In this document: in pieces, positions 20,523-30,536 of the stretch
Layout of the letters: the number at the start of each line of letters is the position of its first letter
Numbering within the stretch: the first letter of the stretch is position 1
NCBI GenBank assembly: GCA_021186555.1
Contig: JAJKFL010000012.1
Coordinates: forward strand, 7,425,394-7,489,393
Direction: 5' to 3'
Source: Reticulitermes speratus
Taxonomy: Eukaryota; Arthropoda; Insecta; Blattodea; Rhinotermitidae
DNA: 64,000 nucleotides
Translations under genes and position numbers: made by a program
The notes under the pieces: model-generated
The model's database searches: none
Told to the model about the DNA's origin: nothing
What the model saw: only the letters and a program-made list of their open reading frames with translations

Positions 20523-20754
20523 AGTAGAGCGAGTCTCCGGAGACAAAATCGAACCCTGGACCTCCTGGATTTATGGGTGGAATTTTATTCCTAAACCTCG
20601 ACGTTAATGTAGAGTTGGTAAAGTGTCGTGAAATACACAAAAAAATAGACGGTGAAGTAGCTCGTTTGATCTTGCTCAATTCCCTCGTCGTGACGTTCGT
20701 AATTTGCGAAGTTGGTACGGTGTCATTTAATAACTTCCAGACTTGTAGCTGGTT
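20523..20754. other. No feature recognised
   Basis: A 62-codon plus ORF at 20573 (GGILFLNLDVNVELVKCREI onward) has no domain and no supporting splice sites. Confidence 0.3.
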
Positions 20755-20890
20755 ATCCTAAGTTCTTCAAGGCCTCAAATTAGGCCACGACCGCCTCCAC
20801 CCATGTATTTCCCATTTATTATTCATTAAAAATCCTACCATTTAAGGCTGTGTAGTCCGAGCTGCCATTAAGTAAGCAACATTACTGTAC
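20755..20890 (+). repeat. Dispersed retroelement 3'-end fragment
   Basis: GCCTCAAATTAGGCCACGACC and CCATTTATTATTCATTAAAA, then CCGAGCTGCCATTAAG, relate it to 14320-14360 and 25985-26110. Confidence 0.45.
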
Positions 20891-21214
20891 ATTACAGGCA
20901 CTGTGTTTGTGCATCAGAAGGCTCTGTTTTTAGTTCTTCAGGAAGCTGCATTACTTCCAGGGAGGAGTAAAGAGGTTTAGTGAAGTTTGGTTTGGTATAT
21001 GCTAGGTTAATGGGTCTGAGCGGCAGGGTACAGGGGGTCATGCTTATCACCTCCCTTGGTCATGAATTAAAGCAAAGAACCTTCAGGCTAAGGTACCTTT
21101 TTGGGGGATATGACATGTCAGCATGCAAAAATGGAGTAAGTATACTTCTATTTAAACACATCATCGACTAAGACTGACGCTTAATAAGAATGAGAGAATT
21201 AACAAACTTTATAT

Positions 21215-21380
21215 TAGTCACACCGTGCATCTTTTACTAATTCACTGTCCACGAACAAACTAATTTTGTACCCCCTGATGATGGTCTTTTAAGAGGACCG
21301 AAACATATGTAGGGGTGAACTTGTAAATAAAGAGAAGTGAAAGTGAAAGAGTGCATATAGTTGGTTCGTTGAGAGAATTA
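21215..21380 (+). mobile_element. Hammerhead-bearing element (element C), single-arm copy
   Basis: CACCGTGCATC at about 21221, the plus-strand core at 21269-21317, and TGCATATAGTTGGTTCG at about 21353 repeat the layout of elements B, D, E, F and G. No inverted second core is visible and there is no ORF. Confidence 0.55.
21269..21317 (+). ncRNA. Hammerhead ribozyme-like motif, best copy in window
   Basis: Helix I TACCCC pairs with GGGGTG (6 bp, one G-U). Core CTGATGA, extra T, helix II GGTCTTT/AAGAGGACC (4 strong pairs extendable to 7), GAAAC, loop ATAT, GTA. Helix III is two base pairs, as in Penelope-type hammerheads. All core residues are intact apart from the family-wide extra T. Confidence 0.8.
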
Positions 21381-21563
21381 ACAGTTTGAGCCTGAGACAA
21401 AATTAGAAATTACAGCTCAATAGATACTAATTCTACAGGTTTATCATACACACTTGCAAATGGCTTGTCCTGTCTTTATTCTCTTTCATGCTTTTTTCTG
21501 TTTTGGTCAACCGATAGGAAGAGTATTTGATCTAGAAGTCGAGTGTGACGTACTTTCGTTGAT

Positions 21564-21846
21564 CGAGTCGAGATAGCTCACTTGGTATCGTGACTAGGCT
21601 ACGGACTGGATGATTCGGGGTTCGATCTCGCTGTTTCCAGAACGTACAACCCGGCTGTGGAGCCCATCCAGCCTCCTATTCAATGGGTATCGTGGGCTTT
21701 TTTTTTCAGGAGTAAAGCGGTTGGAACGTGAGGCCTAAAACTCACCTCTATCTAGTGTGAAAGTTAAGAATGAGTGGAGCTGTACTTCTGCTTACCCTAT
21801 ACGCCTTCTTGGCTTGCACAAGGGCAACTTCGCCTTGTACCTTGGT
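21564..21846 (+). repeat. SINE family B, near full-length
   Basis: GAGATAGCTCACTTGGTATC (A-box region), CGGGGTTCGATCTCG (B box), GGAGCCCATCCAGCCTCC, GTAAAGCGGTTGGAACGTG, with 3' end AACTTCGCCTTGTACC. Confidence 0.8.
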
Positions 21847-22302
21847 TGACCAATCACAGACCATTATTTTTAAACAAATTTGCAAGCACTGTGATACGTT
21901 GGCGCTTCTTCAGCGGAAATTGCTTCTTTGACAGGTTTGCTTTACCTCAGGACAGTAATGGAACTCCGGGTGTCACAAAATGCAGGGAATTTCTTGACCA
22001 TCTGAAGAAGGACGCTGCAACAGCTAGATGTAATTAGTTAATTAATTGCCTGTGTGACATCTTATTGATTGATTTGTTAGACCGAGCTAATTACGTTCCT
22101 TGTATATTGGACCCACCGTGGCTTGTAGAAGAGACAGTCGGGTGTCCGCAGAGTTGTTCTTTTGTTGTTGTTGCTGCTGAGGATTCAGATATTCTGGGAT
22201 ATGATGCCATGTTGGTGGGTTTGTGATTACCGACGTTTCGAAGGAACGTGGTGCCTTCTTCTTCATAGACCCTTTAATAGTAAGGCACCATGCTTACAAA
22301 CG
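21847..22302. other. No gene recognised
   Basis: ACCGACGTTTCGAAGGAACG (22224) followed by a CTTCTTCTTCATAG block resembles the minus-strand GAAAC...CTGAAGA signature, but without a valid hammerhead core. Confidence 0.35.
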
Positions 22303-22564
22303 GCCGATCCCAGTGGCCGTGCGGTCTAAGGCGTGGGTCTACTGCCGCTCGCTTACTGGGATTGTGGGTTCGAATCCCACCGGGGGCATGGATATCTGTC
22401 TGTTGTGAGTGTTGTGTGTTGTCAGGTAGAGGTCTCTGCGACGGGCTGGTCCCTCGTCCAGAGGAGTCCTACCGAGTGTGGTGTGTCTGAGTGTGATCGT
22501 GAAGCCTCGAAAAATGAGGCGGCCTAGGCCCCCAAGGGGCTGTCGAGCCATTGGGGGGAAAAAA
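22303..22564 (+). repeat. SINE family A, full copy with target duplication
   Basis: Complete head, B box and body, ending CCATTGGGGGGAAAAAAA. The flanks ATGCTTACAAACG (22290-22302) and ATGCTTCCAAACG (22565-22577) are a 13-bp duplication with one mismatch. Confidence 0.9.
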
Positions 22565-22577
22565 ATGCTTCCAAACG

Positions 22578-23263
22578 TCTGGAACCACAAACCCGGCAAC
22601 ATGAAGTAACATCCTGTAAGACTGAAGTCATGGGTTGTGTAATATAAGGTTTATCATATGATGGAAGCAAAGCCGACTTTCGAAACGTCGTGTGTGTGTG
22701 TATCTCAAGCATACCTCAGGCCATGGACACTGTCCAGTATGATCGCGGTATAATGGATACGTTGTGTTGTTCTTGTGGTAGAGATTCGGACTTAATTAGT
22801 TCTCTATGCGTGAACCTGCGTGTGTGTGTGTGTGTGTGTGTGTTATGTGTGTGTGAGTGTTTGAAACAAGTGACTGCGTTAGAAGCCGCAGCAAAACACT
22901 CGAAGCTCCACTGGCAGTTCAATTAGTGGCGATTTTCTTTCGTCTCACAGCTTTGTAGGTGATTTTTTGGTCTTCCTTCTGTTCTCAATTTAACCTTTTT
23001 TTTTCTTCTTCTTCTTGAACATGATCTAATTTGCATTGCATATTGTTTAGGTGCCAGACTGCGAAGTTAAGGATATTGCCAGCTGTAATATTTATGGTTT
23101 ATTTTCAGCTTAATTTTCTTTTATTTGAAATAATTTCAATTTGTAAGTACGGTATAATAGATACATGAAAATTTTAGTCTTCAAATTGTTTCAGCTCATT
23201 CTTTAATTATGATACATAGTCATGTAACAAATATTACACCACCCTGTGTTTAGAGCATAAAGG
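22578..23263. other. No gene recognised; (GT)n microsatellite
   Basis: A GT repeat lies at about 22819-22857. ORFs on both strands read through it. GATGGAAGCAAAGCCGACTT then TCGAAACGTCGTG at 22661 is another non-matching relative of the hammerhead layout. Confidence 0.4.
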
Positions 23264-23552
23264 AATTATCATTATAGCGACTAGGCTGCGGGCTGTAGGT
23301 CCGGGGTTTGAATCCCTTTAGGGGCGAGGGATTTCTCTCTTATCCAAAACGTCCATACTGGCTTTGAGGGCCTACCCAGCTCTCGGTTGAATTGGTACCA
23401 GTATTCATTCCCGGTGGTAAATCAGCCGGGGCGTGAAGTTGACCACTCACGTCCAACTAATGCCGAGGATAAGAACGAGTGGAGCTGTACGTCTTCTCCC
23501 CATACGCCTTCATGGCGTAGATAGGAAAAACTTTTTCACTTTTCCTTATTTG
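23264..23552 (+). repeat. SINE family B, near full-length
   Basis: TTATAGCGACTAGGCTGCGG, CCGGGGTTTGAATCCC (B box), GCCTACCCAGCTCTCG, AAATCAGCCGGGGCGTGAAG, CCATACGCCTTCATGGCG, with 3' end TTTTTCACTTTTCC. Confidence 0.8.
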
Positions 23553-23692
23553 TTTGTTTATTTATGGACGCTATCAGTCTCTCAGACTTAGTGTCGACAG
23601 ATAGAGTGATTCACCGTGCATTTTTGCTTAATTGAACAATTTTATACCAACAAATGCACACAATGTCAATAGTTTCTTTTATTAATAGCTTT

Positions 23693-23737
23693 CCCCAATA
23701 CGTATTTCGGCGTGCTTACATCGCCATCTTCAGGGGG
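23693..23737 (-). ncRNA. Hammerhead ribozyme-like motif (left arm of D)
   Basis: Minus strand: CCCC, CTGAAGA, extra T, GGCG...CGCC helix II, GAAA, T, loop ACGT, A, then TT; GGGG closes helix I. The cleavage triplet is ATT and helix III is A-T/T-A instead of the AC/GT seen elsewhere, a compensatory variant. Confidence 0.65.
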
Positions 23738-24162
23738 TCGTTGAAGTTTTCTAACATAGACCAATATTCATAAAATACATCGTAACAGCCATAGTTATGT
23801 ATAATAATGTATAATAATGTTATTATAATGTTATTATTTCTAACATAGACCAATATTCATAAAATACATCGTAACAGCCATAGTTATGTATAATAATGTA
23901 TAATAATGTTATTATAATGTTATTATTTCTAACATAGACCAATATTTATAAAATACATCGTAACAGCCATAGTTATGTATAATGTATAATAATGTTATTA
24001 TACATTATTATACATAACATACATAACATCGTAACAGCCATTAGTTAATTGTATAATAATGATATATTAATAACATTATTAACTATTATATTAATAATAA
24101 CTATACTAAGGCTGTTACGATGTATTTTATAAATATTGGTCTATGTTAGAAAACTTCAACGA

Positions 24163-24207
24163 CCCCCTGAAGATGGCGATGTAAACACGCCGAAATACGT
24201 ATTGGGG
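24163..24207 (+). ncRNA. Hammerhead ribozyme-like motif (right arm of D)
   Basis: Same design as the inverted copy at 23693-23737: CCCC/GGGG helix I, CTGAAGA, GGCG/CGCC, GAAAT, ACGT, ATT. The two copies differ in the helix II loop (GTAAACA versus GTAAGCA) and keep identical cores. Confidence 0.65.
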
Positions 24208-24290
24208 AAAGCTATTAATAAAAGAAACTATTGACATTGTGTGTCTGTGTGCATTTGTTGGTATAAATTGTTCAATGTCAAAGTAGTTTT

Positions 24291-25000
24291 CTGGCATGTC
24301 ACGTTTTCAGTCTCGTAGAAGTTTACCGACGTTTCGGAGGAATTTGCTGCCTCTGTCATGATCATGATCGTCATTATCATCATCCAGTTCACACTTAGTA
24401 CTCTGCTGTACATTATGCTATTTCGTGTCGCCAGGTAACATCTCTTTATGATGGAGGAAGCAGACTCTTAGCAAACTTGTACCAGGCGAACGTGACGTAA
24501 GATGCCTGTCAAATAATAACTGATCTCATAATCACAGGTTTGAGATCCTGAAATCTCATTTAATATGGCACAATTTTAAAATAATAACTTACCAGAAAGC
24601 TTTGGGAGGGGTGCGGTAAGATGTGACTCAAGCCGTGAGCTCACAGACACGTCCCATTCCACGTTCTAATTAAAGCCTCCCAGTGTTTATTCCAGGTGAT
24701 TTCCATATTCGCCTTGTTTTTGTCTGTAGTTCAAGGACAGGGTTTCTGTTCGCCAGGTAGCTGTCGGTGAAGAAGCCAGCTGGCTCCAGATCGTGGGAAC
24801 TGCATCATCACAGGACCATCGCCAGGTTGCCACATCTCTGCTTCCTGTATGCATCTGTACACTCAACCAAACCACTGCAGGTATTTACATTTAATATTGC
24901 TGTATTAATGGTCAAGTTTATTCAACCAGAAATGCGTTTGACTTGTGTTCTGGAGGTTCCCGGATCGAGTCTCGGATGGCGGACAAACTATCGTGATTAT
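24291..25000. other. No gene recognised
   Basis: ACCGACGTTTCGGAGGAATT at about 24328 followed by GCTGCCTCTGTCATGATCAT is a minus-strand relative of the GAAAC/CTGATGA layout with a broken core. ORFs at 24687-25033 overlap on both strands without domains. Confidence 0.35.
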
Positions 25001-25002
25001 AG

Positions 25003-25275
25003 ACAGTCACCAACAAATGCACAAACCAAATAAAGGCGTAAATCAACCTTTTATCATAATTAAAGCCCTACACATGTTTCGGCTCGCGAGGAGCCATCAT
25101 CAGGGGTTACAGTAGTGCAGTTACACTGTAACAGTAGTTGCAGGGGTTACAGATGGCTCCTCGAGAGCCGAAACATGTGTAGGGTTGTAATTATGATAAA
25201 AAGGTTGATTTACGCCTTTATTTGGTTTGTGCATTTGTTGGCAACTGTCTATAATACAGAAATGCACGGTGAATT
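25003..25275. mobile_element. Inverted-repeat element with hammerhead-like core (element E)
   Basis: Arms of about 90 bp: CACCAACAAATGCACAAACC ... GGAGCCATC on the left and GATGGCTCC ... GGTTTGTGCATTTGTTGG on the right, nearly identical when inverted. Between them is a GTTACAG-rich 50-bp spacer. The intact core is on the minus strand at 25066-25106; the right arm lost the CTGATGA half. The outer tag ATGCACGGTGA lies at about 25262. Confidence 0.7.
25066..25106 (-). ncRNA. Hammerhead ribozyme-like motif (left arm of E)
   Basis: Minus strand: helix I CCC/GGG, CTGATGA, extra T, helix II GGCTC/GAGCC (5 bp, 5-nt loop), GAAAC, loop ATGT, GTA. All core bases are intact; helix I is only three pairs before a mismatch. 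Confidence 0.7.
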
Positions 25276-25317
25276 AAGACTAAAACTATCGTGATCTTAT
25301 GACTCCGTGACTCACAA

Positions 25318-25523
25318 ACTAACTCCATGTAGCGGAGTCCTTCTTAAAAAGCTAATAGTTCCTCGCCTAGTGAAGAAATTCCCCGCGTTTTTTGCAACCC
25401 GAAAGTTCATTACCGTGTTCACAACAGCCCGCCACTTGTTCTTATCCTGGCTTGCATCAGTCTACTTCACTCCCTTCAAACCAATTTATTGAAGGCCCGT
25501 TTTAATATTATCCTCCCATCTAC
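25318..25523 (-). pseudogene. RTE-like non-LTR C-terminus, part 1 (split by SINE)
   Basis: It contains the 3' end of the element that recurs at 28545, 30537, 37890 and 50380: AACTCCATGTAGCGGAGTCC, AAGAAATTCCCCGCG, then the reverse-coded C-terminus. It is interrupted at CCTCCCATCTAC (25512-25523), which is duplicated on the far side of the SINE. Frameshifts and truncation make it non-functional. Confidence 0.8.
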
Positions 25524-25818
25524 GGGGCTGCGATAGCTCAGTCGGTATAGCGACTCGCTAACAGCTGGACGGTCCGGGGATCGAATCCCGGTGGTGGCGA
25601 GATTTTCCGCACCTGTCCAGACCGGCCCTGGGGCCCACCCAGCCTCCTATACAATGGGTACCTGTTATCTTTCCCGGGGGTAAAGCGGCCGGTGCGTGGA
25701 GTTGACCACCCACCCTCATCTAGTGCCAGGGTTAAAGAAAGAGTAGAGCTATACCTCTACTATCCCTCTGGGCTTTCATGGCCTGTTCTAGGAAGAACTT
25801 TACCTTGACTTTACTTTA
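25524..25818 (+). repeat. SINE family B, full copy nested in RTE-like element, exact TSD
   Basis: GGGGCTGCGATAGCTCAGTC head, B box GGGGATCGAATCCCGG, full body, ending GACTTTACTTTA. The exact 12-bp duplication CCTCCCATCTAC at 25512-25523 and 25819-25830 defines both ends. This copy and the one at 27597 are the best preserved family B members and give the family boundaries. Confidence 0.95.
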
Positions 25819-25975
25819 CCTCCCATCTACATCTAGGTCTTTCAAGTGGCCTCTTTCCCTCCGGTTTCCCCACCAATACCCTGTGTGCACCTCTGACCTC
25901 TCACATACGTGCCACATGTCCCGCCCATCTCATTTTTCTTGATTTATTCACCCGGATGTTTGACATATTACGAAG
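25819..25975 (-). pseudogene. RTE-like non-LTR C-terminus, part 2
   Basis: It continues the coding strand interrupted by the SINE: the reverse complement of ATCTAGGTCTTTCAAGTGGC to GATTTATTCACCCGGATGT, corresponding to the [11 protein letters not shown]...GRPxxRW region of the better copies. Confidence 0.75.
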
Positions 25976-26115
25976 CCCCTCTTCAGTCTTACAGCTCCAC
26001 ATTGTCTCAGATTAGGTACGACCGCTTTCTTCTGTTCCTGTCCAAATCATTATTTCACCCAGTCTCATCGACACTGTGCAGACTGAGCTGCTAACAGTAC
26101 CATTAAACACATAAA
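25976..26115 (+). repeat. Retroelement 3'-end fragment
   Basis: TCAGATTAGGTACGACCGC, TTATTTCACCCAGTCTC and GACTGAGCTGCTAACAGTAC relate to the fragments at 2013, 11500 and 20755. Confidence 0.4.
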
Positions 26116-26147
26116 ATGTTTGCTGAACAGAGAACACAGTAGGATAA

Positions 26148-26454
26148 AAGGTAAAGCAATCCCATTACAGGCCTAGACAGGCCTTTAGGTTTCTAGGACG
26201 TTGAGGCTCCCAGATTTATAGACAATCGGCACATGAAGGTGGTAAGGTTGTCAGCCCTACGCACCGGCCGCCTTTACCCCCCAGGAAATATTCCTGGTAC
26301 TCATTTCTGTTAGAGACTGAGTCGACCCCAGGGCCATAGTGCGACCGAAACGATTATGTCAAGGAAAAATTCCAATTACACCATCGGGAATCGAACCCGC
26401 GACGTTCCAGTTTGTAGCGTAGTGCCTCAACCGACTGCGCCACCGCGTGCCCCA
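26148..26454 (-). repeat. SINE family D, minus-strand full copy
   Basis: The reverse complement carries GGGCACGCGGTGGCGCAGTC, a B box-like GGGTTCGATTCCCG, ATGGCCCTGGGGTCGACTC and AACCTAAAGGCCTGTC. It corresponds along its whole length to 16731-17036. Confidence 0.85.
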
Positions 26455-26464
26455 ACACAGTAGG

Positions 26465-26642
26465 GTGCATAAGAATATTGTTGTAATCTGTGGTCTTTCC
26501 TTCTTGGAATCTCGACCCGTGAAGATGGGACCGACACGTTGTCCCGAAACGTCGGTAAATAATTACCACACGACGCCGTGTAATTACCCAAAAGACCACA
26601 GATTACATCAACATCGCGGCGGAAGCCTAAAATCAAGAATAT
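26465..26642 (+). repeat. GGTCTTCTGG inverted-repeat family, larger copy
   Basis: AATCTGTGGTCTTTCCTTC (26486) is inverted near 26590-26606 (AAAAGACCACAGATT), followed by ATCAACATCGCGGCGGAAGC. The interior holds GTGAAGATGGGACC...GTCCCGAAACGTCGG, again the CTGAAGA/GAAAC-like layout (GTGAAGA here). Confidence 0.6.
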
Positions 26643-26711
26643 TGTTATCGTCGTGTGTTGCATATTTTCCATTTCATCTCGATACGGTTGCAAGATGAAG
26701 ATGAATATGGA

Positions 26712-26878
26712 GCAGTAGTGGAATTATATTTGCAGGGGAAAACAGAAGCATTGCGTGAAGAAACCTCTTCTAGTGCCACTTTGCCCACAACAAATCTCAC
26801 AGGCATGGGCCTGGGATCGAACTTAAACCTCCGCGGTGAGAGGCTGGCGGCTAACCGCGTTGAGCCATGGCGCGGCCT
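26712..26878 (-). repeat. SINE family C, minus-strand 5' part
   Basis: The reverse complement gives AAGGCCGCGCCATGGCTCAA, GGCCGCCAGCCTCTCACC-like sequence and GTTTAAGTTCGATCCCAGGC (B box region), then AAAGTGGCACTAGAAGAGG. The 3' half is replaced by unrelated sequence. Confidence 0.7.
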
Positions 26879-27584
26879 TGAAGTGTGAAATTCGTGTATT
26901 TAGTAGTTAAGCATTCAATTACTACCTCACAGAAACCTTCATTGTAGGGTGTAGGGTTTTTTTTTTTTTGAATGCTGAGCCAGGTGGTGGGTGCATAAAG
27001 TAACCAGTGGACTTGAAATTATTAATTACAGAAATACACTGAATATCACTAGAATTTAAGCGTCCAAAAAACCTACTTATGTCGGACAATGAGTGACGCG
27101 AGGTATATAAATTCTGATGGACATCCCAGAGGAGTTGTTTCAGCAAAGACATGAAATTCCTGGAACTCACGGCCACTCCTTCATACATTTTCATGGCGTG
27201 AGACTTTTACAAGAAGTGGAAACATCAAACGCCTTTATACACCGCACCTGTAGTTATGGTTATGATTCGTATGAGTTATGGTGCTAACCGCCATTCCGTC
27301 TGTCACGATTCTTAATGACAGATGTCTGTTCACTTCTTTCAACACAGAAAACCGTGACACGTTGAAATAATGATCCGCGATCTTCACTAGCGTCACCGAA
27401 ACCTTCCAGGACAATACCAGTCACTGAAACAGGGTGGTCACACTTTAACATAACCGACAAGGAAGTAACTTTGAAAGGTATAATGACCATAGAAATGTTT
27501 ACTGCTTTGTATATTCGTTAAACATTTGTGACAGTTGACGATTTTGGTGATTTGAAATGTGACGTTGTAAATTTTGACTGAATG
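26879..27584. other. No gene recognised
   Basis: A T13 run lies near 26957. Minus ORFs at 26922-27194 and 27284-27490 have no recognisable domain or supporting splice sites. Confidence 0.35.
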
Positions 27585-27596
27585 ATACATCACATT

Positions 27597-27880
27597 GTGG
27601 GCCAGGTAGCGTAGTCGGTATAGCGACTCGCTACGGGCTGGACGGTCCGGGGATCGAATCCCGGTGGGGGCGAGATTTTTCGCAGCCGTCCAGACCGTCC
27701 CTGGGGTCCACCCAGCCTCCTATACAGTGGGTACCGGGTCTCTTTCCCGGGGGTAAAGCGGCCGGGGCGTGGTGCTGACCACCCACCCTCATCTAGTGCC
27801 AGGGTTAAAGAAAGAGTAGAGCTATACCTCTACTCCCCCTCTGGGCCTTCATGGCCTGTTCTAGGAACTTTACCTTTTAC
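27597..27880 (+). repeat. SINE family B, best-preserved copy, with target duplication
   Basis: GGTAGCGTAGTCGGTATAGC (A-box region), GGGGATCGAATCCCGG (B box), CCCAGCCTCCTATACAGTGG, GGTAAAGCGGCCGGGGCGTG, ending AACTTTACCTTTTAC. The flanks ATACATCACATT (27585-27596) and ATACATTACATT (27881-27892) match 11/12. Confidence 0.9.
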
Positions 27881-27892
27881 ATACATTACATT

Positions 27893-28544
27893 ATTCTGCG
27901 TCATTCAACCTTGTAGGATAATAACTTTGTTCTAATGTTTCGGAAGAACCTACTGCTTCCATATTCAGGGTGACTGGGGTAGGTTCTCGAGGATGATGAA
28001 GTGATAGGGAAGAGGAAATGGATCGACTTCAAACGTCGTGGCCAATCAGAGCTACGGATAGAGAGGGACTGATATGGTAGTAGATCTGTCGACGCAATTT
28101 CTCCTCCCAGTCACTTCAGCAGCCACTGATGGAGGCATCAGGTTCCTCTGAAACGTCGAAACACACCCAGAGGATTACGATCTGAGCAACACCCACGGGC
28201 AAAAGCCTGGAAAGTCATAGAAAAGTACCTAACAAAACCCATAGCAATTTACCTGTCTACAAATACACGTTGTCACATGCGGGAATGCATTATGAGGACC
28301 TCAAACATCGTAATGTTGATAGTTCATGATACTCCTGTTACGCTGAAAACTATTGTTTTATATATACATAAAGTATCTCGTATGTACGACGTTTCGGGAG
28401 TTGTCATTACATATGGATTTGGGTGATTATGATTTTGCGGAAAGCAGTAATTGGCTACGTGGACCGGATGAATTTTTTCAAGTTAGTGGTCGTTGAAGTG
28501 GTCAAGAAAATACAAGTACTTTATGGAACCCGAATTCGGTACTC
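27893..28544. other. No gene recognised; several GAAAC/CTGAA-type remnants
   Basis: TTCGGAAGAACCTACTGCTT then CATATTCAGGGTG at 27941-27975, CTGATGGAGGCATCAGGTTC then CTCTGAAACGTCG at 28129-28160, and ACGACGTTTCGGGAG at 28386. Each resembles one face of the hammerhead layout but fails the core. Confidence 0.35.
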
Positions 28545-28886
28545 CACTCCACTGAGCAGAGTCCTTCATGAGAAGCTAACAGGTCCTCAGCTAGTCAAGA
28601 AATTCCCCGCGTTTTATGGAACCCGAAGGTTCATTACCGCACTCACAACAGCCCGCCACCTGTCCCTATCCTGAGCCATATCAATCCAGTCCATGGTTCT
28701 CCACCCTACTTCTTGAAGATCCATTTTAATATACTCCCATTTACGCCTAGGTCTTCCAAGTGGTCTATTTCCCCTCAGGTCTCCCAACCAAAATCCTGTA
28801 TGCACCTTTCCTGTCCCCCATACGTTCCGCATGCCCCGCCCATCTCATTCTTCTTGATTTTATCACCCGAATGTCTTACCAAACGA
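28545..28886 (-). pseudogene. RTE-like non-LTR C-terminus and 3' UTR
   Basis: The minus-strand frame at 28614-28832 ends in [20 protein letters not shown] and SAVMNLRVP after GDLRGNRPLGRPRRKWEY. This is the C-terminal region downstream of the RT domain. Only this end is present, as expected for 5'-truncated reverse transcription. Confidence 0.85.
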
Positions 28887-29087
28887 TCAGTCCAAGCCCG
28901 AGGCCTTGTGAAATGTTCCGTAACACCGTACGTTTTTACGGTGAGGAGTTCTTAGCACCTCGCCCCACACCCAACCTGGAGGACCACCTCTTATCAGCTG
29001 TCCGCCACTGCTTATTCAATGTATTCGCAGCTACCCTCCATATCCACAGGCCGTTCCTCCATCCGCAACCCGAGGACGCGCCATACT
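28887..29087 (+). repeat. Dispersed repeat with LEDHLLSAVRHCLFNVFAATL-type translation
   Basis: The segment TCAGCTGTCCGCCACTGC, TTATTCAATGTATTCGCAGC and CCGCAACCCGAGGACGCGCC is shared with 61567-61708. In the plus frame it reads NLEDHLLSAVRHCLFNVFAA, then TLHI, a phrase I associate with repeat-derived proteins of cockroach. The parent element is unknown to me. Confidence 0.6.
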
Positions 29088-29202
29088 GTGGTGACAGGGA
29101 CCGACTTATCGTGGTGACAGGGACCGACTTATCGTGGTGACAGGGACCGACTTATCGTGGTGACAGGGACCGACGTATCGTGGTGACAGGGACCGACTTA
29201 TC
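29088..29202 (+). repeat. 23-bp tandem repeat, five copies
   Basis: The unit GTGGTGACAGGGACCGACTT plus ATC is repeated five times with one substitution (GACGTATC in unit 4). The same sequence occurs singly at the end of the related segment (GTGATGACAGGGACCCACTT, 61681), so the array grew from the tail of this repeat. Confidence 0.9.
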
Positions 29203-30536
29203 ATGGCAGCTACCTTTACTAAACGTAATAATGATTTGTCAGTTACAGATTAACACAATACAGTAACTATATTTGAATGTTTGTACTGATGATGATAACA
29301 ACAGCAATGACAGTAGTGTAACCTAAGTTATTAAACCCACTTAAAGACATTTTCGCTTAATATTTATTTTTGTTCAGTTAAGACCCCGTCCCTTAAGGGA
29401 CAGTCCACTGTGACTGTAGAAGCGACCTTCCTGACATCAATGGGATCATAAATTTCTGCCGCCATTTTGTATACCTGTGAACCTCGCGGTAAATATCTGC
29501 TGTTAGTCTGTATTGTGTATTCCACAGAGAGCCATTTCTTTTCTGTATTTATGAAATGACAAGTGAATGTCTACTCACGATGACTGTAAAACGCTGTGTG
29601 AGATTCCTTTAGTTTCAGTCAGGTAAGTAATGGGGCACTTAGTTCTCCCTTTGTTACTCTTTACTGAATGCTTACTGCCGCATCTTCTGAGTTAGAAATC
29701 CGACCTAAAGGCACTTACTCTCCACAGACCAGGAGATGATCCCTGCTAGGAATACGAGAGCGATGCGCATGCGCAAGATTTCGTGGCGAATGTCGAGTTG
29801 CTACTATCCATCCTGAGTACACTCGCACGCAGAGCGCACAGACTTGCGTCACCAAACACTTCGCCAAATGCGCATGTAGACCAATAAGACGTTGAATCTG
29901 ATAAACCAATACGGCCCAGTGCGTCATTGTGGAAATTCGTCTGATTCCACTGCAAAGTACCGCGCGACCAAGCACCGACTTAGGCGAATAAGTAAGAGAT
30001 GAATATAAGGAATATGTCAGTCAAGCAGTTAGCAGTCCAAGACTGCTTGACCTTTGACCATTCTACGCTGCGTAGAATTCCAAAAGAGCGCAGATGTAAT
30101 TTACATAGCGGCGGAAGCGTGAAATCAGTCGTAAGACGATAGATATTTTCACTTCCGGCTGGTAAGTAGTAAGTATGAATGATCAAAAGAATGTTCACAA
30201 TATTCGTTGTGTGTAACGGGATCATGTAGTAATAACTGAATACGTAAATTATAATTTTTGTTGATACTGACGAAGATCATGCAAAGGAAAGACATTCTTT
30301 TCTATGTGGTTTGATCACCAAGCGGTTCTATAGTCAACGAGAAGTAACCCTCGACAAAGACAATCGTTAAGGCTGATCATCTGTGACAAAAGAATCTCAT
30401 GTCAGAATTTTGAGATAGGTGTTTGGATCGTGGCTGTAGTGTGTGCTCTTTATATTTATAGATCGCAGGTAAAGAACTACTAACGTTTCAAGGCTCACAG
30501 ATGCCAGCTACAACAAATAACTAACTAACTAACTAA
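29203..30536. other. No gene recognised
   Basis: Minus ORFs at 29715-29975 and 29980-30225 lack domains. GAAGCGTGAAATCAGTCG with upstream ACATAGCGGCGG at 30105-30130 is a short remnant of the GCGGCGGAAGCCTGAAATCA family. The stretch ends in AACTAACTAACTAACTAACT, the minus-strand tail of the next element. Confidence 0.4.

Larger units (their letters stand above)
23606..24290. mobile_element. Large inverted-repeat element with two hammerhead-like cores (element D)
   Basis: Left arm about 23630-23800 and right arm about 24095-24278 are inverted copies containing ACCAACAAATGCACA/TGTGCATTTGTTGG and the two cores (23693-23737 minus, 24163-24207 plus). The centre holds three tandem copies of an 89-bp unit beginning TAACATAGACCAATATT (c at 23751, 23840 and 23929) and an AT-rich palindromic spacer. 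The outer tag CACCGTGCATT is at 23611. No ORF. Confidence 0.7.
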
